Virus record (IMG/VR): IMGVR_UViG_3300023220_000597
Coordinates: 1-37,268 of that record
Length of the DNA stretch: 37,268 nucleotides
Source: a virus
Reading direction: 5' to 3' (one strand)
How positions within the stretch are numbered: the first letter of the stretch is position 1; each line of letters begins with the position of its first letter. Under the pieces are notes generated by a model. That model saw nothing but the letters and a program-made list of their open reading frames with translations, ran no database searches and was not told the origin of the DNA. This document shows positions 31,295 through 37,268 of this stretch, in pieces. Made by a program: the position numbers and the translations under genes.

Positions 31295-32287
31295 ATGAAA
31301 ATCAGAAATATGTTTAATATTGAGGAAATCATCAAATTCTCCGCACTTACATTTTACATGTCCATCGATGATGGTAAAGATGATGATGGTGGCGGGGGCG
31401 GATCAGACGATATCGATCCAGATAAGATCAAGGATTTTGACGTCAGTGACGATGATGATGCCGGTAAAAAAGAAGATGATGATGCTGGCAAAAAAGACGA
31501 CGATGACGGTAAAACAGATGATGATGTCGGCAAAAAATCCGGCAAGAAAACCGGTATTGATGCTCTGCTTGACGGCAAGGATGATGACGGCGAAAAGGAT
31601 GATGACGACGGTGCGGGTGATACCAAGTCAAAGTCTGAATTTAAGGGCATACCAAAACATCTTACCGGCAAAGATGCCAAGGAAACACTTGAAAAGGTTC
31701 TTAATGCCTACAAAGGCCTTCGCGATAAAGGTGGTGCGCCAAAGGATGTTGCGGATTACAAGCTTAATTTGCCTGAAAATGTTGCCGGTTTGATTGATGA
31801 AAATTCCGATGATGACAAGCCGGTTTTTGATGAAATTAAAGAGCTTGCGAAAGAGCATGGATTGTCACCGCAACAATATGACGGCCTGATCGGCGGGCTT
31901 ATTAGCAAGTTTGAGGAAATGGGGCTTGTTGATAAACCGATAGATCCGGTTGCGGATTTCAAAATAATTGGCGAAGGCGACGGGAAGCACGGCAAGAAAA
32001 TTGCCGAAGTTGTTGATAACTGGATCACCGGATTGGGCCGTAAAGAAATCTTTGATGCAAAGGAGCTTGAGGAAGCAAAAATCATGGCTGGTAACGCTCA
32101 GGGTATTCGTGTCTTTACCAAGATCAGGGAAATGCTTGGTTTTGATCCGATACCGACAAACTTTCAGTCACAGGACGATAAACTCACCGGTGATGAACTT
32201 GATGCACGGGTTGCTGATAAGCGTTATGGTGAGGATAAAGCGTTCACAAAAGAGACTGAGAGGCTTTTCGAAGAAAAGTTTAATTAA
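31295..32287 (+). CDS. Capsid scaffold protein (Asp-rich)
   Basis: A 330-residue protein with AAGAGG before ATG 31295. An internal ATG near residue 23 lacks a ribosome site. Residues 25-110 are extraordinarily Asp/Lys/Gly-rich with an about 8-residue period (D-D-D-x-G-K-K-x). Residues 110-330 are helical, with ELAKEHGLSPQQYDGLIGGLISKFEEMGL, the pattern of scaffold cores, and an acidic/charged C-terminus for capsid contact. Expected to nucleate procapsid assembly and then leave; it precedes the capsid gene as usual. Confidence 0.7.
   Translation: MKIRNMFNIEEIIKFSALTFYMSIDDGKDDDGGGGGSDDIDPDKIKDFDVSDDDDAGKKEDDDAGKKDDDDGKTDDDVGKKSGKKTGIDALLDGKDDDGEKDDDDGAGDTKSKSEFKGIPKHLTGKDAKETLEKVLNAYKGLRDKGGAPKDVADYKLNLPENVAGLIDENSDDDKPVFDEIKELAKEHGLSPQQYDGLIGGLISKFEEMGLVDKPIDPVADFKIIGEGDGKHGKKIAEVVDNWITGLGRKEIFDAKELEEAKIMAGNAQGIRVFTKIREMLGFDPIPTNFQSQDDKLTGDELDARVADKRYGEDKAFTKETERLFEEKFN
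31380..31610 (+). repeat. Asp/Lys-coding GAT-rich degenerate tandem repeat
   Basis: Degenerate units encoding D-D-D-(A/G/V)-G-K-K-(D/E) are repeated four to five times, then lose regularity. Slippage-prone GAT/GAC runs. Confidence 0.6.
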
Positions 32288-32502
32288 TTTTTCCCTTGAC
32301 ATATGTAGGGGGTATTACGTTAATATCCCCTTGACATCAACTATTGAAATAGCCGGCCCCTGATCAGATCAGCCTGGTAGTTTTTGATAGTTAGGTAAGA
32401 CAACCTTGTACTGATGGCCCCGGCATAGCCGCCTTGACGTATTGGCCCTTGTTTCCCTGATGATAATATATTTTCAATCATTGGATATTAGAGGAGATCA
32501 AT
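32288..32502. promoter_or_regulatory. Capsid promoter region with repeated CCTTGAC
   Basis: TTGACA (32296-32301), 17 bases, GTTAAT (32319-32324) is a promoter candidate. CCCTTGACAT occurs twice (from 32294 and 32329) and CCTTGACG a third time (32433). CTGATC-A-GATCAG near 32360 is a perfect 6-bp inverted repeat. No convincing small ORF. It may give extra capsid expression. Confidence 0.45.
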
Positions 32503-33375
32503 ATGTCCAAACAATTAACAAATGCACAAGCGAAACTTTTTGACAGTCAGGTCAAGATTGCCTATGCGTCTGGCGGTGTCAATCTTGCCGAAACGGTTAA
32601 GAAAAAAGTGAACAAAGGTGTAAAAACTTTTCAGTTCCCAAAAATGAGCCAGGGTGTGGCGCAAGTGCGTCAATCCCAGACCATGGTCAAACTGATGAAT
32701 ATCACACACAGTAATGCTACTGCGACAGCCATAGGGTTTGAAGCCGCTGAATTTACCGATATTTTTGATGATGCTGAAACAAACATTGATGAGCGTAAAG
32801 AACTTGCGATGATTGTTCGGGATGCCATCAATCGTCGGTCAGATCAGATCACGATTGATGCGTGGGAAGTGGCGACGCCTAATATCATTGTCGATGTCAA
32901 TGAGGGTGGTTCCAACACCGGGCTTAATGTTGCTAAATTGCTTGCCGGTCTTAAAGACATGGACGCCAATGAAGTGGGTACATCACAAGATGGCGGTGCG
33001 GCAATGGATCGTTTCTTTGCTGGTCATACGGATGGCAAAGCAAGTATGCTTGCACAGACCGAAGTTACCAGCATTGATTTTAATGGTGTTAAAACACTAG
33101 TTAATGGTCAGGTTGATACTTTCCTTGGTATTAAATTCAAATGGATCGGTAATCGTGCGGAGGGTGGACTGTCTAAAACCAGCAGTACCCGGCGTAATTT
33201 CCTTTATCATGGCGGGATGCGCGGTTCAACCGGTTTCGGCATGGTAATGGAAGAAGCGGTTAATGTTACCTTTGAAAACCTTTTCGGGTCATGGCTTACT
33301 GTACAGCGATTTGATGCTGGCGCAGTTGTCATCGATGCGGTAGGGCTGGTAGAAATCGAAACTTTCGAGACTTAA
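32503..33375 (+). CDS. Major capsid protein
   Basis: A 290-residue protein with GAGGAG upstream. N-arm residues 1-35 (QAKLFDSQVKIAYASGGVNLAETVKKKV), helix/strand core with TFQFPKMSQGVAQVRQ, then EFTDIFDDAETNIDERKELAMIVRDAINRRSDQITIDAW, and C-terminal strands (RRNFLYHGGMRGSTGFGMVMEEAVNVTFENLFGSWLTVQRFDAGAVVID). This resembles HK97-fold capsid proteins of BPP-1-like podoviruses. There is no visible protease or delta domain, consistent with a separate scaffold. It is followed by a stable hairpin and the decoration protein. Confidence 0.88.
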   Translation: MSKQLTNAQAKLFDSQVKIAYASGGVNLAETVKKKVNKGVKTFQFPKMSQGVAQVRQSQTMVKLMNITHSNATATAIGFEAAEFTDIFDDAETNIDERKELAMIVRDAINRRSDQITIDAWEVATPNIIVDVNEGGSNTGLNVAKLLAGLKDMDANEVGTSQDGGAAMDRFFAGHTDGKASMLAQTEVTSIDFNGVKTLVNGQVDTFLGIKFKWIGNRAEGGLSKTSSTRRNFLYHGGMRGSTGFGMVMEEAVNVTFENLFGSWLTVQRFDAGAVVIDAVGLVEIETFET

Positions 33376-33395
33376 GTTTTAATATAAATATTCTG

Positions 33396-33418
33396 GTGTC
33401 GCGCTAAAGGCGCGGCAC
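33396..33418 (+). other. Hairpin between capsid and decoration genes
   Basis: GTGTCGCGC (33396-33404) pairs with GCGCGGCAC (33410-33418), one G-U pair, 5-base loop. There is no T-run, so attenuation or mRNA protection is more likely than full termination. Confidence 0.55.
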
Positions 33419-33444
33419 ATAACTTAAATTAAAGGAGGCCGATA

Positions 33445-33699
33445 ATGGCTTTTACAAATGCTGATTTTGATGCTGCCGGTACAGGAATGGGTAAAGCGCC
33501 GAAGCAGGCAAGTTACCGTACAACTGATGCAATCGCAGTCGTGGAGGGTGCTGGCTATTTCAATCTTGTAGCTGATGCGCTTCAAACCGGCGATGTGCTT
33601 TTTGCTAACATGTCCGATGGTAACAAGTTCTATGTGGTAACAGTTTCTGCCGGTGTAGTGACGCTTGCAGAGAAACTTGTTTTCACTACTCTAACATAA
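33445..33699 (+). CDS. Head decoration protein candidate
   Basis: An 84-residue protein with a strong AGGAGG site. Small, beta-rich, no Cys; N-terminal AAGTGMGKAPKQASYRTTD and strands GYFNLV, GDVLFANM, KFYVVTVSAGVVTLAEKL. Small proteins immediately after the capsid gene in podoviruses usually decorate the head or are head fibres. Two stable hairpins surround the gene. Confidence 0.65.
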   Translation: MAFTNADFDAAGTGMGKAPKQASYRTTDAIAVVEGAGYFNLVADALQTGDVLFANMSDGNKFYVVTVSAGVVTLAEKLVFTTLT

Positions 33700-33713
33700 T
33701 CCTTCGGAGGTAT

Positions 33714-33756
33714 GTGGCCGCGTCTGGTTTTGCTCGATGATTTCCTGCGCGGCCAC
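33714..33756 (+). other. 9-bp perfect hairpin upstream of tail tube A
   Basis: GTGGCCGCG (33714-33722) and CGCGGCCAC (33748-33756), 25-base loop, no T-run. It lies between the decoration and tail tube genes. Confidence 0.55.
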
Positions 33757-33767
33757 TGAAACTTATT

Positions 33768-34412
33768 ATGGCGCAAACAGATATTGATATATGTGTACAA
33801 GCACTTTCCCGACTAGGGCAAAGCGCGATCGACAGTTTTGACGATGGCACGCCAAATTCAATTACCTGCGCGAATACTTATCCTGATTTCCGACTTGCAA
33901 TGTTAAATGCCTATCCCTGGAAATTCGCGACTGCCGAAAGACAGCTTGCACAGGTGGCTGGCGTAGATCCAATTGGTTTTGAATTTTTTTATCAGTTACC
34001 GGCAGAGGCGCTCGACGCGCCGGAAGCGCTCTATTCCGATATAGACAGGACACGCATCAAACATTATGAAATAATCGGCAATCAGGTCAAATCAGATCAT
34101 CCAGAAGTTTTTGCCCGTTTTCAGATTAACGTTGAAGAAAATTTCTGGCCGCCAGCTTATACGATATTTGTGGTCGAGGCCTATGCGGCTGTCCTTGCGG
34201 TGCCGGTAACAGAAGAACAATCGCTTGCCAATCGGCTTGAACGCGCGGCATGGGGTGATACCGCGCTTCGAAATGGTGGATTGTTTGCCGTGGCCAAGCG
34301 TATTGACGCGCGCAGATCGTCTCAGAGATCAATGCTTGAAGATGGTGGCCCACTTATTCGGGCTCGTCTGGGGGGTGTGTTACGGGATTTTGCCGGTGTA
34401 ATTGAAGAATAG
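33768..34412 (+). CDS. Tail tubular protein A (gp11-like adaptor)
   Basis: A 214-residue protein. It starts with QTDIDICVQALSRLGQSAIDSFDDGTPN, then ANTYPDFRLAMLNAYPWKFAT, the classic gp11-like opening (CxxALxRLGxxxI...Y...R...L...PWxFA). FRDFAGVIEE-type end. It forms the adaptor ring between portal and nozzle. Eleven bases precede the next gene. Confidence 0.85.
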   Translation: MAQTDIDICVQALSRLGQSAIDSFDDGTPNSITCANTYPDFRLAMLNAYPWKFATAERQLAQVAGVDPIGFEFFYQLPAEALDAPEALYSDIDRTRIKHYEIIGNQVKSDHPEVFARFQINVEENFWPPAYTIFVVEAYAAVLAVPVTEEQSLANRLERAAWGDTALRNGGLFAVAKRIDARRSSQRSMLEDGGPLIRARLGGVLRDFAGVIEE

Positions 34413-34423
34413 AGGAATTTTAA

Positions 34424-36913
34424 ATGCCAAGACGGGTTCATGAAATCCAGACAAGTTTTTCTGCCGGTGAATGGGATCCTCTTGCAGCCGAGCGCGAGGA
34501 TATTGAAAGATATTTTTCAAGCGCTTCTGAAATGACCAATGCCATTCCGATCCCCATTAGCGGTTTTAGGCGTCGGGACGGTACCAAATTTATTCAAAGG
34601 ATCCGAAATAAAATTTCACAAATTTCAACGGCCGGTGCAACGGTGACAGCACCGGAGGGCGGCACTGCGGCCAATGCGGTTGACGGCGATGAAAACACAT
34701 TTGTTACTGGGGGCGCGATTGGCGTGATTGATCCTTATGAGCTGGTACATGTAGATTTTACGGTCGCGACTTCGGTTGATATTGTTGATGTGATTAATAT
34801 CAGTTTAAGCGCCGGCATTCTTAACGACCAATTCAGGGTTCAGTCCAGTACGGATAATGTTGTATGGGTGGATTTTGGACAGCCTTTCAATATTGATGCC
34901 AATAATCGGTCCAGGCGGCGCAGTCAGGGGCCGGACCTGCCGGTGGTCGCACAATTCTGGCGTCTTGTGCGTGTTGGATCCACAAGCACGCCTGGCACGG
35001 TTTCTGTGGCAGAATTAAAGTTTTTCAGCGACAGTGCGGTTTTAAGTTCCTCAGAGTTGATATCGTTTACCGTTTCCGATACCGATCAATATATTCTTGT
35101 ACTTACCAATGAAAATATTGATATCTGGATTAACGAGGTTTATGTAGCCAGCGCGGCAGTACCGCATCTTGATGCTGATATTGTTACTACTAACTGGACG
35201 CAAAGTCTGGATACTCTTAATTTGTTTCATAAAAATCATCAGCCGCGTCGCCTCTTCCGCCAGGGCGACGATGATGAATGGGATTTTCGGGCACAGCCGC
35301 TTACCAACATTCCGCAATTTGATTATGGTGACAGTCCGGGCGGCGTGAATGAGGTTCAGCAACTTAAGTTTCTTACGTGGATAGCGGGTGAAACTTTCAA
35401 CCTTTTCCTTGACACGGAACGAACATCATCAATTGCATTTGGCGCGAGCATTGCGGCGACAGCGGCCAGTATTCAGACGGCGTTGCGTGCTTTACCCAAT
35501 ACATCGGCGACCGGAATTGCAGCCGTTGGGTCTGGTGATATTGTCACAGTAACCTTTTCCGGTGAAGATGGTTTGACAAACTTTCCGGAACTTAATGCGG
35601 CGATATTAACCACAATTGACGGTGTGATTATTGAAAGCACGGTGACGGAAGGCGAGGCACCGGGCGAGGATATAATTTCAAATGCACGCGGCTGGCCAAG
35701 GTGCGGAACATTTTATAACCAGCGTTTATATATGGGGGGATTTAAATCTTTGCCGAGCCATTTGCTTTATAGCGTACTTGGTGATTTCTTTAATCTTGAT
35801 GATCGTACTATTTTAGCTGAGAAGGGGTTTGTGTTTACGGCCGATACGGACCAGGCGGCGGTTATATATCAACTTTTCGCCGGCCGACATTTGCAGGTTT
35901 TTACCAGTTCAATGGAATTTTTTATTCCGGCCAAACCGGTATCACCGCTTAATACGGCGATTGATCAAACCACAAGACGCGGAATACCTGAAGGCGTGCG
36001 GGTTGTGGAAAATGAAGGTGCAAGTTTTTTCATTCAGAAGGGCGGTAATGCGATCAGGGAATATCTTTTCACGGATGCATCAGGATCTTATGACGCAACA
36101 CAGATAAGTTTGCTGGCTACTCATCTGATTTTAAATCCGACTTCTGTGGCGCTTAATCCAGCGCAGGCCAAACGAGACAGTGATATTTATATTATGGCTA
36201 ATGGGACGGCGGATGCGACTGTGCTTGTTACGCTCCGAGAGGCTAATATAACGGGGTTCGCCCGGTTTACCACTGACGGAAAATTTATATCAGTGGCGTC
36301 TGAGGATCTAGGTGATCTTTACTGCATCGCCGAGCGGGTTATTGATGGCGTTTCGGTAAGATATCTTGAAAAATTTGACAATGAAATCTTTATGGATGCC
36401 GGCCGTAAAGAAGCTGTAGCGCCGGGAACAACACAGCTTACCGGTATTGACTGGCTTGAGGGCCGTGAAATATTTTTTATTATCGATGGTTCACCTTCCG
36501 GATCAGCGACTGTATCTGGCGGCGTTGTGGTGTTGCCGGTTACGGCGAATTCGGAAGTTATTTACGGTCTCAATTTTGTCGTCAAAGTTGAAACTCAGCC
36601 TGTGAAAACGCGACTTCCAAATGGTACCAGCGCCGGCACGAAAAAAAGAATTATTGAGGTCGATCTATCATTATTTGAAACAACAAACGTCGAGGTCGGT
36701 GCCAATGGCAATGCGCCATCACCATTATTTTTTAGAAATCTAAATAAGGATTTGCTTGATAGCCCATTGTCTGATTTTGAATTTACTGGTAATAAAGATA
36801 TCAGTGGAATTACCGGATGGGTTAAAAATGCCAGTGTTGTTATACAGCAATCAACACCGGGCAAATTAACGGTTAGAGCATTGACCTGGCAGGTTGCAAC
36901 ACAAAATTCATAG
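34424..36913 (+). CDS. Tail tubular protein B (gp12-like nozzle) with F5/8 type C domain
   Basis: An 829-residue protein. Residues 1-60 have the gp12-like start: SFSAGEWDPLAAEREDIERYFSS...NAIPIPISGFRRRDGTKFI. Residues about 65-203 look like an inserted discoidin/F5/8 type C domain: TAANAVDGDENTFVT and WRLVRVGSTSTPGTVSVAELKFF are its first and last hallmarks. From about 205 the nozzle resumes (ISFTVSDTDQYILVLTNENIDIWIN). The nozzle closes the tail and gives out to fibres; the extra domain may bind a carbohydrate or a partner. A RBS-linked gene starts at 36923. Confidence 0.82.
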   Translation: MPRRVHEIQTSFSAGEWDPLAAEREDIERYFSSASEMTNAIPIPISGFRRRDGTKFIQRIRNKISQISTAGATVTAPEGGTAANAVDGDENTFVTGGAIGVIDPYELVHVDFTVATSVDIVDVINISLSAGILNDQFRVQSSTDNVVWVDFGQPFNIDANNRSRRRSQGPDLPVVAQFWRLVRVGSTSTPGTVSVAELKFFSDSAVLSSSELISFTVSDTDQYILVLTNENIDIWINEVYVASAAVPHLDADIVTTNWTQSLDTLNLFHKNHQPRRLFRQGDDDEWDFRAQPLTNIPQFDYGDSPGGVNEVQQLKFLTWIAGETFNLFLDTERTSSIAFGASIAATAASIQTALRALPNTSATGIAAVGSGDIVTVTFSGEDGLTNFPELNAAILTTIDGVIIESTVTEGEAPGEDIISNARGWPRCGTFYNQRLYMGGFKSLPSHLLYSVLGDFFNLDDRTILAEKGFVFTADTDQAAVIYQLFAGRHLQVFTSSMEFFIPAKPVSPLNTAIDQTTRRGIPEGVRVVENEGASFFIQKGGNAIREYLFTDASGSYDATQISLLATHLILNPTSVALNPAQAKRDSDIYIMANGTADATVLVTLREANITGFARFTTDGKFISVASEDLGDLYCIAERVIDGVSVRYLEKFDNEIFMDAGRKEAVAPGTTQLTGIDWLEGREIFFIIDGSPSGSATVSGGVVVLPVTANSEVIYGLNFVVKVETQPVKTRLPNGTSAGTKKRIIEVDLSLFETTNVEVGANGNAPSPLFFRNLNKDLLDSPLSDFEFTGNKDISGITGWVKNASVVIQQSTPGKLTVRALTWQVATQNS

Positions 36914-36922
36914 GAGAATAAA

Positions 36923-37268
36923 GTGTCTATTTTAAGTGGCTTATTCAGATTTGCCGAAGGTAAAGAAAAGCAGAGGCAGGCGATGGAAGCGTCCGAACAT
37001 GAGCTTTTTCTTGGTGAAAGTGAGCGTATACAGGGGTTACGTGATCAAAATGAATTAACACAACAGCTTTTTAGCACCCTATCAGCGCAGAAATTAACAA
37101 TTGCGTCCAACGGTGTTGATCTTTCAAGTCCCGGCGCTCAGAGAATTGCGTCGGAGACAATCCGGCTCGGCGAGCGTGAAATCTCAAAAATTAAAACGGA
37201 TACCATTATTCGCAGGCAAGCGCGACGACAAAGGTCAAGAAGTCTACTTCGTGCCGGCCGTTTCGATC
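36923..37268 (+). CDS. T7 gp14-like internal virion protein, N-terminal part
   Basis: GTG 36923 with AGGAGA upstream. It runs off the window after 115 codons and continues in frame from base 52 to stop at 122 (138 residues in all). Charged helices and the segment IASNGVDLSSPGAQRIASETIRLGE match a common short internal virion protein that precedes the large ejection proteins in podoviruses (S-x-G-V-D-(V/L)-S-S-x-S pattern). Its position between nozzle and ejection genes fits. Confidence 0.75.
   Translation, partial: MSILSGLFRFAEGKEKQRQAMEASEHELFLGESERIQGLRDQNELTQQLFSTLSAQKLTIASNGVDLSSPGAQRIASETIRLGEREISKIKTDTIIRRQARRQRSRSLLRAGRFD
37218..37268. repeat. Terminal direct repeat, right copy
   Basis: Exact copy of bases 1-51, in the same frame of the internal virion protein. 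See the left copy. Confidence 0.9.

Noticed and set aside
31354-31680. Minus-strand Ser/Pro-rich ORFs across the scaffold gene
   Set aside because: They are shadows of the Asp-rich repeat in the scaffold frame.
33712-33759. 15-codon micro-ORF in the hairpin before tail tube A
   Set aside because: GGAGG is only one base from its ATG, and it coincides with the stem-loop; no other coding support.
1-37268. CRISPR array, insertion sequence, phage RNA polymerase
   Set aside because: No regular spacer/repeat array, no transposase and no single-subunit RNA polymerase motifs were found on either strand.

Overview
The window reads as one complete temperate podovirus genome (or prophage-derived circle) that was linearised at an arbitrary point. 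Bases 1-51 are repeated exactly at 37218-37268. An ORF that starts at 36923 runs off the right end and continues in the same frame from the left end to a stop at 120-122. The unique circle would therefore be 37217 bp. Podovirus signs are the head-to-tail connector type portal, tail tube proteins A and B, a short internal virion protein followed by three very large ones, and a fibre with a T7 gp17-like N-terminus. A tyrosine integrase and repressor-like HTH genes indicate lysogeny. There is no phage RNA polymerase or DNA polymerase, so it is not an autographivirus. The gene order recalls BPP-1/BcepC6B-like temperate podoviruses. The host is probably a proteobacterium, perhaps an alphaproteobacterium, but the sequence does not settle this.

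Layout (+ strand unless stated): 36923-7141 across the junction, internal virion/ejection proteins; 7143-13402, tail fibre, a lysozyme-like protein and a run of beta-rich or repeat-bearing virion accessory proteins; 13490-14504, lysis cassette (two holin-like membrane proteins, a lipoprotein, a Pro-rich peptide); 14565-14596, terminator facing two small minus-strand genes (14624-15126); 15127-15247, divergent control region with a palindromic operator; 15248-18416, early/accessory operon headed by a resolvase-derived protein without its active-site residues and a Spo11/Topo VI-A-like protein, then eight tiny ORFs; 18411-18550, terminator and candidate attP; 18551-19967 (minus), integrase and a zinc-finger protein; 19968-20093, divergent switch; 20094-23137, Cro-like protein, TOPRIM primase and ATPase/helicase; 23138-23663, GC-rich island, then an iteron-type origin; 23639-24065 (minus), HTH repressor candidate and a partner under a strong promoter; 24205-26522, terminase; 26522-28469, inter-terminase/portal cassette with a Rossmann protein, an acyl carrier protein and a GNAT-like protein; 28480-36913, portal, Bbp19-like protein, scaffold, capsid, decoration protein, tail tubes.

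The most unusual content is (1) the translationally coupled pair of a resolvase-fold DNA-binding protein and a Topo VI-A-like protein with a complete set of catalytic residues but no B subunit, (2) an acyl carrier protein coupled to a GNAT-like transferase, and (3) an origin built of GTTACGCT iterons, two of which form a 15-bp inverted repeat around an AT-rich core. All homology statements come from reading motifs by eye; no database search was run.
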